Shown here in pieces: positions 1-9,200 of a stretch of 64,000 bases of DNA. The notes under the pieces were generated by a model that did not search any database, had not been told where the DNA came from, and saw nothing but the letters and a program-made list of their open reading frames with translations. This DNA is from Paenibacillus sp. JZ16 (GTDB lineage: Bacteria > Bacillota > Bacilli > Paenibacillales > Paenibacillaceae), in the NCBI RefSeq assembly GCF_015326965.1, contig NZ_CP017659.1, forward strand, positions 5,026,001 to 5,090,000, in the 5' to 3' direction. Each line of letters starts with the position of its first letter. Position 1 is the first letter of the stretch. A program made the position numbers and the translations under genes.

Positions 1-881
1 TGGTAAACAACAAACGCTTCAGCCTTCGGAATATCTCATTGTTTGGCATCATCAATACGCTGATTCTGACGTGCCTTGCCATTATTACCGTGTACCCTGT
101 CGTGTATATCACCGCCGTTTCCCTCAGTGCAACTTCCGAAGTGGTGCAAGGGAATATCACCTTGTTTCCCAAGGGATTTAATCTGGATGCCTATGCCCAG
201 GTGCTAAATGATGACCGGGTGCCTCGCGCCTACCTGAACACGATTTTTTATACCGCGCTCGGTACGGTGATTAATCTGCTGCTTACGGCCGTAGCGGCTT
301 ATCCGCTCGCACGTAAAAACTTTTTCGGGCGCAAGTTCTTTCTGCTGGCAATCATCATGACCATGTTCCTGAATCCGGGGATCATTCCGAACTACCTAAT
401 TGTATCGGAGCTTGGCCTGCTGGACAGCGTATGGGCGCTCGTGCTTCCGAATGCGATTTGGACCTTTGAACTGTTAATCCTCAAAAGCTTCTACGAGAAC
501 ATGTCGGAATCTCTGCGTGAGGCAGCTGTTGTTGACGGCGCTTCCGAGTACCGTATTCTGTTCCAGATCGTGCTTCCGCTGTCCAAACCGGCGCTGGCCT
601 CAATCGGATTGTTTTACTTCATGGGTCACTGGAACAGCTTCTTTATCCCGCTGATTTATCTGAACGATGCGAATATGTATCCGCTCCAGGTCGTGCTTAG
701 GGATATGCTGATTTTCAGCGAGAACGGCAGCAACCCGAGTCTGGTGGATGCGTCGGCGCTTGCTCCGCAAGCCATGAAGAATGCAACCATCGTGCTGTCG
801 ATGATTCCGGTGCTGCTGATCTATCCGTTTGCCCAGAAGTATTTTGCCAAAGGGGTCATGCTAGGTTCCGAGAAGGGATAA
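1..881 (+). CDS. carbohydrate ABC transporter permease, LplC/YtcP type (5' end at window edge)
   Basis: Membrane permease of a CUT1-type sugar ABC importer. The frame is open from the left edge: from base 3 it reads VNNKRFSLRN, and bases 1-2 are TG, so the true ATG probably begins one base outside. An internal TTG at 39 is a poorer start because it would cut into the first membrane segment. The protein has about six hydrophobic segments and the EAA loop (EAAVVDGAS) that contacts the ATPase, and ends FAKGVMLGSEKG as LplC-type proteins do. The partner permease and binding protein should lie to the left. No ATPase is nearby, as is usual for this family, which shares an MsmX-type ATPase. The AraC-type sensor and the dehydrogenase downstream lie on the same strand. 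Confidence 0.92.
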   Translation, partial: VNNKRFSLRNISLFGIINTLILTCLAIITVYPVVYITAVSLSATSEVVQGNITLFPKGFNLDAYAQVLNDDRVPRAYLNTIFYTALGTVINLLLTAVAAYPLARKNFFGRKFFLLAIIMTMFLNPGIIPNYLIVSELGLLDSVWALVLPNAIWTFELLILKSFYENMSESLREAAVVDGASEYRILFQIVLPLSKPALASIGLFYFMGHWNSFFIPLIYLNDANMYPLQVVLRDMLIFSENGSNPSLVDASALAPQAMKNATIVLSMIPVLLIYPFAQKYFAKGVMLGSEKG

Positions 882-946
882 CGGGGAGGTGACGAGGGCT
901 TTCATGTTGAATATGAAGGGATGACATCCAAGAGAGGTGAATCCGT

Positions 947-3187
947 ATGAATCGATTGATCGCCAACAGAGGTTTGCTCCAGATTTTCTTCGCTCTGCAA
1001 CTGGTCGTCGGCATCATGTTCATATTCAATTACATTGTGTACAAGAATTCCATTACCGGAATTTACGACAAGGTGAGCGAGAACAACCGGATGGTGATCA
1101 GAAATATCATTCAGTCGTTTGATACCAGTTTCTCCTCCGTAAACAACCTGATTTTTAATATCCATGCGCTTCCTTCAGATCGGATGCTGATGGAGAACGG
1201 CATGCTGGACATGGAGAAAGTCATCTCCTTGCAGGACAGCGTCTCCAGCATTGTGTCCAACGTGGACATCGTGGAGGATGTGGTCATCTCGTTCGACAAT
1301 CATGATTTGGCCATTACGACGCGCGGAACCAGCAACCTCGACGCCTTGTTTGACAGGCGGTACAAGTCCCAGAAGTTCAACTCGATGTTCTGGAAGACGT
1401 TTACCCGATCGGAGCACGAGCTTACCATCTTTCCGGCAGAGGTTTATGCGGATCAGAGCAGCGGATATGGCCGTAATTTGATGATAGCCGTGGACGGCAA
1501 CAAGGTCAGGATGTCGAACAAAAACCTCATGGTCCTGATCAACGTGAACCGGCTGCTGAAAGGGATCGATTTGAACTCGATGATTCCCGGCGCCTCGCTC
1601 ATCGTGCTGGATGCGAACCGGAACGTCATCTTGAGCACCGAGAAGGATCTGGATTTGGTAGGCATTCTGAACGACGTATACTTCAATCCGTCGCAGGAAG
1701 CCTCCCTCACGCACGACGATTTTGAGTACAATTTCTACAAATCGGACTATAACGGTTTTATATATATCAATAAATTGCCGTATAAGTTTCAAAATATCGA
1801 TTCCGTCACGAATGCCAATACCTGGATTATGTACGGCGCGATTGCGTTAAACGTCATCTTGTCGGTGCTGCTCAGCATCTATCTGTACCGGCCGGTGAAG
1901 AACATTGTGCAGCTGCTCGGAGGCAGTTCTCTGAAAGGGAATGATTTTGTAAAAATCCAGAGCGGCATCATCAAGGTCCAGCGGGAGAATGAATCCCTGA
2001 AGAAGCAGATGGACCTGGTGGATGAGGATATTCGCCGCGGCGTGTTTCTGCAAACCCTGGATGGCCATCACCATTCGCGCGAGCAGGAAATGCAGATGCA
2101 GAAGCATTACACGCATTTTTTCCAGTGCCGGCATTTCATGATGGCGGCCGTGTATTTGCAGCCTGCCGGCAAGGGAGCGGCCCAGGCGGACTTTGTCCTG
2201 GAGGAGTTGACGGCCCAGATTCGAAGCAGCCTGCAGGAACGCTATGAACATGTGGTGGTTTATCATGTGGAAGAACTGAGATTCCTTGCGCTTATCGGTT
2301 TGGATCAGCCGTCGGACCGCAAGCAGCTGGTACGGAAATTCGAAGACTATATCCGTCTGTGCAACCAGGAGTATACGGATATGTTCACGGTGTGGGGCTG
2401 CGTTAGCCGGACATATGAGTCCAAGATCAGCAACTGCTGCGAGGCATACCGGAATATTAAGGATGGCCGGTTATACCGGAATGTGAAGGCAGACACGGAT
2501 ATGGTCGACACGGAGCAAATCCGCTACGTCCCGGATATTTATTATCCGCTTCAGCAGATTGAGAAGCTGAGCAACTGCATGCTGAGCGGCAAGGTGGACG
2601 AAGGACTCCAGATCGTGAGTGACATTGTTCAGCAGAATGCGGATCTTCACATCCATCATCATCAGCTGGTGCACATTGCGAAGAGTATGTTCTTTCTCGT
2701 CATGAAGCAGGCGGACTCGCCGTCCGTTGATCGCAATGAGCTGTTTCGGCTGGAGAGTGATTTCATCCGCAAGGTCGATCAAGCCTACACCTATGAAGAG
2801 ATTCAGAAGGCGCTGATGGAAGTGATGCGCGTGGTGGCCAATACGCGGAACCATGATCCGCGGAGCAAGCTGAATCCCGCCTTCATCTCCCAATATATCG
2901 AACTTCATTATATGGAGAATCTGTATTTGGACCATATGGCTGAAGTGCTGGATACCAGCTCGAAATATTTCTCGAATTATTTCAAGAAGACATTTGGCGT
3001 CAATTATGTGGAGTATTTGAACAAGGTCCGACTATCGCACGCACGTGAATATCTCCGGAACACGGATCTCAGCATTGCCGAAATCGGAGAGAAAACGGGG
3101 TATTCGAACTCTTCCACATTTACGACGACGTTTAAGAAGTATAGCGGCGTATCGCCCAGCGAATATCGGAAAGCATCAGGAAAATAA
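947..3187 (+). CDS. membrane-anchored AraC-family regulator with extracytoplasmic sensor
   Basis: Single-protein sensor/regulator of the YesS type, 746 residues. A first membrane segment lies at about residues 12-32. It is followed by an outside domain of about 260 residues, a second membrane segment near 297-315, a cytoplasmic linker, and a C-terminal AraC double helix-turn-helix at about 640-745 (IAEIGEKTGYSNSSTFTTTF). It starts at ATG with AGAGAGGTG upstream, 65 bases after the sugar permease, so it very likely controls that importer, sensing the sugar or its binding protein directly instead of through a separate kinase. Such genes cluster with LplABC importers in Paenibacillus. The ligand cannot be read from sequence. 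Confidence 0.9.
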   Translation: MNRLIANRGLLQIFFALQLVVGIMFIFNYIVYKNSITGIYDKVSENNRMVIRNIIQSFDTSFSSVNNLIFNIHALPSDRMLMENGMLDMEKVISLQDSVSSIVSNVDIVEDVVISFDNHDLAITTRGTSNLDALFDRRYKSQKFNSMFWKTFTRSEHELTIFPAEVYADQSSGYGRNLMIAVDGNKVRMSNKNLMVLINVNRLLKGIDLNSMIPGASLIVLDANRNVILSTEKDLDLVGILNDVYFNPSQEASLTHDDFEYNFYKSDYNGFIYINKLPYKFQNIDSVTNANTWIMYGAIALNVILSVLLSIYLYRPVKNIVQLLGGSSLKGNDFVKIQSGIIKVQRENESLKKQMDLVDEDIRRGVFLQTLDGHHHSREQEMQMQKHYTHFFQCRHFMMAAVYLQPAGKGAAQADFVLEELTAQIRSSLQERYEHVVVYHVEELRFLALIGLDQPSDRKQLVRKFEDYIRLCNQEYTDMFTVWGCVSRTYESKISNCCEAYRNIKDGRLYRNVKADTDMVDTEQIRYVPDIYYPLQQIEKLSNCMLSGKVDEGLQIVSDIVQQNADLHIHHHQLVHIAKSMFFLVMKQADSPSVDRNELFRLESDFIRKVDQAYTYEEIQKALMEVMRVVANTRNHDPRSKLNPAFISQYIELHYMENLYLDHMAEVLDTSSKYFSNYFKKTFGVNYVEYLNKVRLSHAREYLRNTDLSIAEIGEKTGYSNSSTFTTTFKKYSGVSPSEYRKASGK

Positions 3188-3210
3188 GAGGTGGAGCAGG
3201 AGGGTTCATA

Positions 3211-4218
3211 TTGAAGGCTGTTGCCACGATTCATGGAAAAGTGATCGTTGATCAAATCGAGAAGCCGGCTGAATTGCCGGCAGGCCATGTGCGGATTCGT
3301 ACCGAATACTCGGCGGTCAGCCCGGGCACGGAGATGATTTTTATACGAAGAGCATCGGATCAGAAGGTCATTATGGGTTACAGCGCTGTTGGAATTGTCG
3401 AAGACATGGGGGACGGCGTGCAGGGGCTAACCGTTGGTCAACGGGTGGCCTGTTATGGGGCTCCTTACGTGCGCCATGCCCAGTGGCTTACAGTGCCTTC
3501 CAACCTAACAGCGATGGTTCCGGATGGCGTGGATCCGCAGGAAGCGGCTTTTGCGGGACTGGGAGCGATTGCGATCCATGCCCTGCGGGTGGCAGATCTG
3601 CGCTTTGGCGAATCGGTCGTGGTGGTCGGACTTGGCATCCTGGGGCAGATCATTGCCCAGATCGCGCACGCGGCGGCTTGCCCGGTTGCCGGATTTGACC
3701 TGAACCCGGAGCGGGTGCAGGGGATGAAGCGGCATATTCCTTATGCCTATGATAACCGGGAGCAGCTTGAGGAGCAGATTCAGGTTATGACGGGCGGATA
3801 TGGAGCCGACAGCGTTATTCTGTGCGCAAGCGGTCCCGGGGAGGAACTCATCAACTCTTCGATGTCATGGATTCGGGATAAGGGAAAAATCGTCATTGTC
3901 GGCGATTTGTCCATGACTTACGCCCGGGACCGGATGTTTGGCAAGGAGGCGCAGGTGCTCATATCGCGAGCAGGCGGTCCGGGCCGTTACGACGCAAGCT
4001 ATGAACTCAACAATACGGATTACCCGATCGGCTTTGTGCGCTGGACGGAAGGCCGCAACATCGCCGAGTATATTCGTCTGTTGGCGGAAGGGAGAATATC
4101 GGTTAAACCGCTGATCTCGCATGTGGTCCCCGTGGATGAAGCGGACAAGGCTTATGAGCGGTATGGCCCTGGATCAACGACGCTGGGGACGATATTTAAC
4201 TACGCGGACAACGCTTGA
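3211..4218 (+). CDS. zinc-type alcohol dehydrogenase-like (MDR) oxidoreductase
   Basis: Medium-chain dehydrogenase/reductase, 335 residues, with a TTG start 6 bases after AGGAGGG. The N-terminal GroES-like half carries YSAVSPGTE and the second half a Rossmann fold with VVGLGILGQ for NAD(P) binding. The cysteine and histidine that hold catalytic zinc in classical alcohol dehydrogenases are not seen at the usual place; the protein is closer to the BchC-like/bi-domain oxidoreductase branch that acts on sugars or polyols. It lies 23 bases after the AraC-type sensor, so it is probably in the same transcription unit and may oxidise the imported sugar. The substrate is unknown. Confidence 0.85.
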   Translation: MKAVATIHGKVIVDQIEKPAELPAGHVRIRTEYSAVSPGTEMIFIRRASDQKVIMGYSAVGIVEDMGDGVQGLTVGQRVACYGAPYVRHAQWLTVPSNLTAMVPDGVDPQEAAFAGLGAIAIHALRVADLRFGESVVVVGLGILGQIIAQIAHAAACPVAGFDLNPERVQGMKRHIPYAYDNREQLEEQIQVMTGGYGADSVILCASGPGEELINSSMSWIRDKGKIVIVGDLSMTYARDRMFGKEAQVLISRAGGPGRYDASYELNNTDYPIGFVRWTEGRNIAEYIRLLAEGRISVKPLISHVVPVDEADKAYERYGPGSTTLGTIFNYADNA

Positions 4219-4565
4219 GTTCCGGGAATGGGATTCCGGCACAGGAATGGAAGAGGAAACATGATAGCTGTCTTTCCGAGCAGTGATGGCGCTGCAGAAA
4301 GGCGGCTTTTTGCTTGCGTCGGAATCAATTCCGTCAAACTATTAATTTACAATAATATACAATTCTATTATACTAGTAGTAGATATGAATAATATCTTTT
4401 GTTATATGGAGGCAGTTACATATCTAATTTTCTTGATATTAATACATATAAGCAGCGTTCCTCGTTTCCATCGATTATTGGAAGGGTGGTGGTTGATTCG
4501 AAACCGGTTTACCAGGCTGTAGTGGTAATGGCTTTCCAATTCGAAAAACAAAGGAGCGAAGCGTG
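4219..4565. other. intergenic leader upstream of the GH8 gene
   Basis: A 347-base AT-rich gap. Near its end, TTACCA (4509-4514) and TGGTAA (4523-4528) are inverted around a short loop, flanked by two copies of the self-complementary TTCGAA (4497-4502 and 4540-4545). The transcript could therefore fold into a long stem just before the ribosome binding site (AAGGAG, 4551-4556). It does not match any riboswitch consensus I know. No gene and no clear promoter pair seen. Confidence 0.4.
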
Positions 4566-5789
4566 ATGAAAGTATTCCGAAATTCGATCATCCGTAAGTC
4601 TGCTGTGTTGTTCTGCGCTGTTCTACTGATCTTGCCAGCCGGATTGTCTCTGGCGGCCAACAAGCCGTTTCCCCAGCATACGTCGTATACAAGCGGTTCG
4701 ATTAAACCGAACAATGTGACGCAGTCAGCGATGGACAATGCGGTCAAGAGCAAATGGAACAGCTGGAAAGGGTCTTTCCTGAAGCCTGCAGCGACAGGGC
4801 AATATTACGTAAAATACAATTCGGCGGGCGAGACGGTGTCCGAGGCTCATGGCTACGGGATGCTCTTCACCGTTCTGATGGCGGGATACGATAGTAATGC
4901 CCAGTCGTATTTCGACGGACTTTATCGCTATTATAAAGCGCATCCGAGTAATAACAATCCGTATCTGATGGCTTGGAAGCAGAACAGCAGCTTTCAGAAT
5001 ATAGGGGGAGCCAATTCGGCAACGGACGGCGATATGGACATTGCCTACGCACTCCTGCTTGCGGACAAGCAGTGGGGAAGCAGCGGGGCGATCAATTACC
5101 TGCAGGCAGCAAAGGATATGATCAATGCCATCATGAGCAATGACGTTAATCAGTCGCAGTGGACGCTGCGCTTAGGCGATTGGGCAACAAGCGGCATCTT
5201 CGACACCGCTACGCGGCCATCGGATTTCATGCTGAACCATATGAAGGCATTCCGTGCGGCTACCGGCGATGCCCGCTGGGATAACGTCATTAATAAAACC
5301 TATACCATCATCAACTCCATCTATAACGGCTACAGCTCCAATACCGGCTTGCTTCCGGATTTCGTAGTCATGTCGGACAGCAATTATCAGCCTGCAGAAG
5401 CGGGATTCCTGGAGGGGGCAAATGACGGGAAGTATTATTATAATTCGTCCCGGACCCCTTGGCGGATTACGACCGACTATCTGATGACCGGCGATACGCG
5501 CGCGCTGAATCAATTGAACAAGATGAACACGTTCATTAAATCAGCCACAAGCAGCAGTCCTGCCAACATCAAGGCAGGGTATAACCTGAACGGCAGTGCA
5601 CTGGTGACTTATAATAGTGGGGCGTTCTATGCTCCTTTTGGCGTAAGTGCGATGACTTCGTCCAGCCACCAGAGCTGGCTGAATTCGGTATGGAGTTACA
5701 CGGCGAATGCATCCGCCGAGGGATATTATGAGGAAAGCATCAAGCTGTTCTCGATGATCGTCATGTCGGGTAACTGGTGGACATATTAA
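4566..5789 (+). CDS. secreted glycoside hydrolase family 8 endoglucanase/chitosanase/lichenase
   Basis: Secreted endo-acting beta-glycan hydrolase, 407 residues. A signal peptide with a hydrophobic core (VLFCAVLLILPAGLSLAA) covers about residues 8-31. The mature part is one GH8 (alpha/alpha)6-barrel: SEAHGYGM carries the presumed acid glutamate, and ATDGDMDIAYALLLAD is the family signature with the conserved aspartates. GH8 covers cellulases, lichenases, chitosanases and xylanases, and sequence reading alone does not separate them; the form resembles Bacillus/Paenibacillus bifunctional chitosanase-glucanases. No carbohydrate-binding module is fused. ATG 4566 is 9 bases from AAGGAG; GTG 4563 is an alternative. 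A strong terminator follows, so it is probably transcribed alone. Confidence 0.93.
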   Translation: MKVFRNSIIRKSAVLFCAVLLILPAGLSLAANKPFPQHTSYTSGSIKPNNVTQSAMDNAVKSKWNSWKGSFLKPAATGQYYVKYNSAGETVSEAHGYGMLFTVLMAGYDSNAQSYFDGLYRYYKAHPSNNNPYLMAWKQNSSFQNIGGANSATDGDMDIAYALLLADKQWGSSGAINYLQAAKDMINAIMSNDVNQSQWTLRLGDWATSGIFDTATRPSDFMLNHMKAFRAATGDARWDNVINKTYTIINSIYNGYSSNTGLLPDFVVMSDSNYQPAEAGFLEGANDGKYYYNSSRTPWRITTDYLMTGDTRALNQLNKMNTFIKSATSSSPANIKAGYNLNGSALVTYNSGAFYAPFGVSAMTSSSHQSWLNSVWSYTANASAEGYYEESIKLFSMIVMSGNWWTY

Positions 5790-5824
5790 CGCATGACGCC
5801 CTTTAATTTTATGTAAACATAAAA

Positions 5825-5860
5825 CAAAACCCTGATCCGCATTGGATCAGGGTTTTGTTA
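5825..5860 (+). terminator. Rho-independent terminator after GH8 gene
   Basis: A 14-base-pair perfect stem (CAAAACCCTGATCC, 5825-5838, with its complement 5844-5857) around loop GCATT. The stem itself ends in a T-rich arm. Confidence 0.85.
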
Positions 5861-6023
5861 GGTCTTTCCTACCAATAATTGATTTGTAGCCATAAATAAT
5901 AAGAATTTGCATTGATATTTCATGCCGAGCAGTGTTAATATCTTATCAAATATAAAACATTTTATATTAATCTAAATTAAACAGCGACGAATTTACGAAA
6001 CAAACATCTTGGTTTTTCATTTA

Positions 6024-6037
6024 TGTAAGGGTTTACA
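6024..6037 (+). promoter_or_regulatory. candidate cre (CcpA) site upstream of GH43 gene
   Basis: TGTAAGGGTTTACA matches the cre consensus TGWAANCGNTNWCA at all but one position (G for the central C). It lies 27 bases upstream of the arabinanase start, where CcpA would block transcription during growth on preferred sugars. Inferred from sequence only. Confidence 0.5.
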
Positions 6038-6063
6038 AAAAACGGGGACGAAGGGAGAATCAT

Positions 6064-8478
6064 ATGCACAAGAGCATGCTGAGTAAGACGGCTGCGGCAG
6101 GGATAGCCGCAGTTTTAATGGTGGGAGGTTTAGGCGCTTCAGGCCAAGGACCTGCAGCGAGCGGTCCTGAGGTATACGCGCAGGAGGCGCAGGAGACGCA
6201 GGTGAAGAAGGGAGAGAAAGCGCCTATATTCCGAGAGGCATCCGTCCATGATCCGTCCGTCATCAAGACAGGGGATATATACTATGTGTTCGGTTCTCAT
6301 CTGGCCGCCGCAAAATCGAAGGATTTGATGAGCTGGAACATGGTGGCGTCGGGGGTCTCGAATGGCAACCCGCTGATTCCGAACGTGACGGAGGAATTGA
6401 AAGAAACGCTGGAATGGGCACAGAGCGATACCTTGTGGGCAGCGGATGTGATTCAGCTTGCCGACGGCAAATTCTATATGTACTACAATGCTTGCAAAGG
6501 GGATTCCCCCCGCTCGGCTATGGGCATCGCTGTAGCCGATCAGATCGAAGGCCCGTATAAGGACACCGGCATTATTCTGAAATCCGGCATGTGGGACGAG
6601 ATCAGTGAGGATGGAACCGTCTATGATGCAACGAAGCACCCGAATGTGGTGGATCCGGATGTGTTCTTTGATAAGAACGGCAAGCTGTGGATGGTATACG
6701 GCTCCTATTCCGGCGGGATTTTTATAATGGAGCTGGATCCTAAGACCGGAAAACCGCTGCCTGGACAGGGATACGGCAAGAAGCTGCTCGGCGGCAACCA
6801 CAGCCGGATTGAAGGGCCGTACATGCTCTACAACCCGACCACGGACTATTACTACCTGTATTTGTCCTACGGGGGATTGGATGCGGTTGGCGGCTACAAT
6901 ATGCGGGTCGTCCGCTCCAAAAATCCGGATGGTCCTTTTTACGATGCGGAGGGCAACGATATGAGAGAGGTGAAGGCCGATCCTTCCCTTCCGATTTTTG
7001 ATGACCGATCGATTGAGCCGTATGGCGTGAAACTGATGGGCAACTACTTGTTCAAGCGCTTGATCGGCGATCCGGGAACGGGGATCGGCACCGGGGCTGT
7101 ATCGCCGGGCCATAACTCCGTCTATTATGATGAACAGAGCGGAAGAACATTCCTAATCTTTCACAGCCGCTTTCCGCAGCGGGGAGAAGAGCATGAAATC
7201 CGGGTGCATGAATTGTATATGAACCAGGACGGCTGGCCGGTAGCGGCTCCATACCGCTATGCGGGTGAAGAAGCCAAAGAAGCCAAGAAAATTACGCCGA
7301 ATGATGCAGCCGGAGACTACAAGCTGATTCAACATGGGAAAGATATTTCGTCCGTTATTAAAGAATCGATGCCGATTGAGCTTCATAAGAACGGTAAAGT
7401 GACGGGCGGAGCATCCGGGACATGGAAGATCAGCGGCAAGCGGGATGTGCTGCTTACTCTGGATGGAGAGAGTTATAAAGGCGTACTGACTCTGCAGTGG
7501 GACCCGGAAGGGAAGCGGCAGGCGATGACCTTTACGGCTCTCTCGGCCGATGGCACAGCTGTGTGGGGCGCACGTCAGCTTGATCGAAGCGACAAGGAAC
7601 TCGTGGATGCCGTGCAGAAGGACCTGTCTCTCGGGGATGTGAGCGGGGTTTTCTACGATCTTGATCTGCCGTCAGAGGGTTCCGGCGGTGCGGTTATTCG
7701 CTGGAGTTCCTCTCATTCCCAGGTCGTATCAGCGGAAGGGAAGGTCCATCGTCCTGCTGCCGGGGCCGGGGACGCGAAGGTTACGCTGACCGCTCAGATT
7801 ACGAAAGGCAAAGCGAAGACTTCCAAGACCTTTGACGTGACCGTGTTGCAGCAGTCAGCAGGGCCGCTGCTGCTGAATTATCCATTCAGTGAGAATGAGG
7901 GCGGCTCGGTATTAGACAACTCGGATAATGGATTTCATGGCAAGGTCCTTGGAGGAGTCCAGTGGAATGAGAAGAGCCGGCAGGGAGGCGGAATGGACTT
8001 TGGCGGCTCGGACGGCTATATTGAACTGCCGAATCGGGTTGCGGATACAGAGGACTTTACCTTTGCTGCTTGGGTATATTGGAAGGGTGGAGCACCGTGG
8101 CAGAGAGTGCTGGACGTAGGGAACGGACTTGCCAGGCATATGTTTCTGACACCATCCCAACATTCGGGCGTTCTTCAATTCACGCTTCATGGCAGCATGG
8201 GAGATCAGAGCCTCCTGTCAAAGGCACCACTGCCGAGCAATGAATGGACGCACGTTGCGGTCACGCTGCAAGGGGATGCCGGTAAGCTGTACGTGAACGG
8301 TCAAGTCGTAGCATCCGGTGATCATATGAAGCTGAATCCGAATGAACTGCTGGCAACGGAAGCTTATTTAGGTAAAAGCCGTTTTGCGGCCGACCCTTAT
8401 TTTAACGGGAGCTTGGATGAGGTGCGGATTTACAACGTGGCGCTAACCGACAGCGAAATCAAGAAGCTGGCGGAATGA
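6064..8478 (+). CDS. secreted GH43 arabinan endo-1,5-alpha-L-arabinosidase with C-terminal LamG domain
   Basis: Large exported glycosidase, 804 residues, ATG after GGGAG. A signal peptide ends near residue 40 (VYAQ). The five-bladed GH43 propeller spans about 55-375: VHDPSVI holds the base aspartate (D63), VVDPDVFFD the pKa-modulating aspartate, and RIEGPYML the acid glutamate. A small beta domain typical of long endo-arabinanases follows (about 415-505), then an atrophied Ig-like domain (about 515-600) and a concanavalin-like LamG domain (about 605-804) that probably binds glycan. It should cut the alpha-1,5-arabinan backbone of pectin outside the cell. Flanking terminators and its own cre-like site suggest a single-gene unit under carbon control. 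Confidence 0.9.
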   Translation: MHKSMLSKTAAAGIAAVLMVGGLGASGQGPAASGPEVYAQEAQETQVKKGEKAPIFREASVHDPSVIKTGDIYYVFGSHLAAAKSKDLMSWNMVASGVSNGNPLIPNVTEELKETLEWAQSDTLWAADVIQLADGKFYMYYNACKGDSPRSAMGIAVADQIEGPYKDTGIILKSGMWDEISEDGTVYDATKHPNVVDPDVFFDKNGKLWMVYGSYSGGIFIMELDPKTGKPLPGQGYGKKLLGGNHSRIEGPYMLYNPTTDYYYLYLSYGGLDAVGGYNMRVVRSKNPDGPFYDAEGNDMREVKADPSLPIFDDRSIEPYGVKLMGNYLFKRLIGDPGTGIGTGAVSPGHNSVYYDEQSGRTFLIFHSRFPQRGEEHEIRVHELYMNQDGWPVAAPYRYAGEEAKEAKKITPNDAAGDYKLIQHGKDISSVIKESMPIELHKNGKVTGGASGTWKISGKRDVLLTLDGESYKGVLTLQWDPEGKRQAMTFTALSADGTAVWGARQLDRSDKELVDAVQKDLSLGDVSGVFYDLDLPSEGSGGAVIRWSSSHSQVVSAEGKVHRPAAGAGDAKVTLTAQITKGKAKTSKTFDVTVLQQSAGPLLLNYPFSENEGGSVLDNSDNGFHGKVLGGVQWNEKSRQGGGMDFGGSDGYIELPNRVADTEDFTFAAWVYWKGGAPWQRVLDVGNGLARHMFLTPSQHSGVLQFTLHGSMGDQSLLSKAPLPSNEWTHVAVTLQGDAGKLYVNGQVVASGDHMKLNPNELLATEAYLGKSRFAADPYFNGSLDEVRIYNVALTDSEIKKLAE

Positions 8479-8503
8479 CTTTACACGATGAATCATGAGT
8501 TAT

Positions 8504-8532
8504 GCGTGCAGACTACCGTCTGCACGCTTTTT
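8504..8532 (+). terminator. terminator after GH43 gene
   Basis: Stem GCGTGCAGA (8504-8512) with TCTGCACGC (8519-8527), loop CTACCG, then five Ts. Confidence 0.9.
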
Positions 8533-8580
8533 GTATTGGCGTTTAAATAAACGGTTGACAGGAGGATGTATTTCATATAT

Positions 8581-8592
8581 CTTAATATTAAG
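8581..8592. promoter_or_regulatory. 12-bp perfect palindrome near candidate doxX promoter
   Basis: CTTAATATTAAG is a perfect palindrome 21 bases after a TTGACA box (8555-8560), where a -10 region (TATCTT, 8578-8583) would sit. It could be an operator, or chance in AT-rich DNA. Confidence 0.35.
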
Positions 8593-8688
8593 TTAAGTGA
8601 CTATATAAAAGTTAGTTGATTGAAAGGGGTAAGTTTAAAGTGTTTAAACGTTAGCGAAGATGAAGCTGGTTAATCATTCTATATGTAT

Positions 8689-8708
8689 ATATCTTTAAAT
8701 CAAGATAT
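8689..8708. promoter_or_regulatory. MhqR-like operator
   Basis: ATATCTT (8689-8695) and AAGATAT (8702-8708) form an inverted repeat with a 6-base spacer. The core TATCTT-N6-AAGATA closely resembles the TATCTC-N6-GAGATA operator known for MhqR of Bacillus subtilis, a MarR-type repressor of quinone/catechol resistance genes. It precedes a DoxX/nitroreductase pair like mhqP/mhqN, the known targets of MhqR. Confidence 0.6.
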
Positions 8709-8773
8709 CGGTGAACGGTGTCGATGGATTTCTATAAATTATGAAAATGAAAAATAAAATGGAGGCGATTAAA

Positions 8774-9178
8774 ATGGCTATAGATATTGGATTGTTGTTA
8801 CTTCGTTTGGTGGTTGGTTTGTCGTTCATGGCGCACGGCGCGCAGAAGCTGTTTGGATGGTTTGGCGGTTACGGCCCCAAAGGGACCGGCGGCTGGATGG
8901 AATCGGTTGGCATTAAGCCTGGTGTCACAATTGCGGTGTTGTCAGGACTGATGGAGCTGGTTGGCGGGCTGTTGTTCGCGGCTGGATTTCTCACGGTGCT
9001 CGGTGCAGCGCTCATCACGCTGACGATGCTGGGTGCAATCGTGAAGGTGCATGGCCGAAACGGGTATTGGTCTACAGCGAATGGGTACGAGTATAATCTG
9101 CTGTTGATCGCAGTCGCAGTTGCACTGGTATTCACGGGTGCGGGTGCATATTCACTGGATGCGGTAATCTTTAACTAA
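8774..9178 (+). CDS. DoxX family membrane protein (MhqP-like)
   Basis: Small membrane protein, 134 residues, four hydrophobic segments, with the DoxX hallmark near the start ([20 protein letters not shown]). The start is ATG 8774, 6 bases after GGAGGCG; an in-frame ATG at 8741 has no binding site. DoxX proteins are linked to thiol and electrophile stress and often sit beside flavin oxidoreductases. Here a nitroreductase follows 22 bases later and an MhqR-like operator precedes, the arrangement of mhqP with mhqN in Bacillus subtilis. I infer a role in quinone or catechol stress; the exact activity of DoxX is not known. Confidence 0.88.
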   Translation: MAIDIGLLLLRLVVGLSFMAHGAQKLFGWFGGYGPKGTGGWMESVGIKPGVTIAVLSGLMELVGGLLFAAGFLTVLGAALITLTMLGAIVKVHGRNGYWSTANGYEYNLLLIAVAVALVFTGAGAYSLDAVIFN

Positions 9179-9200
9179 TCGATGATGGAGGCGTGCGGAT

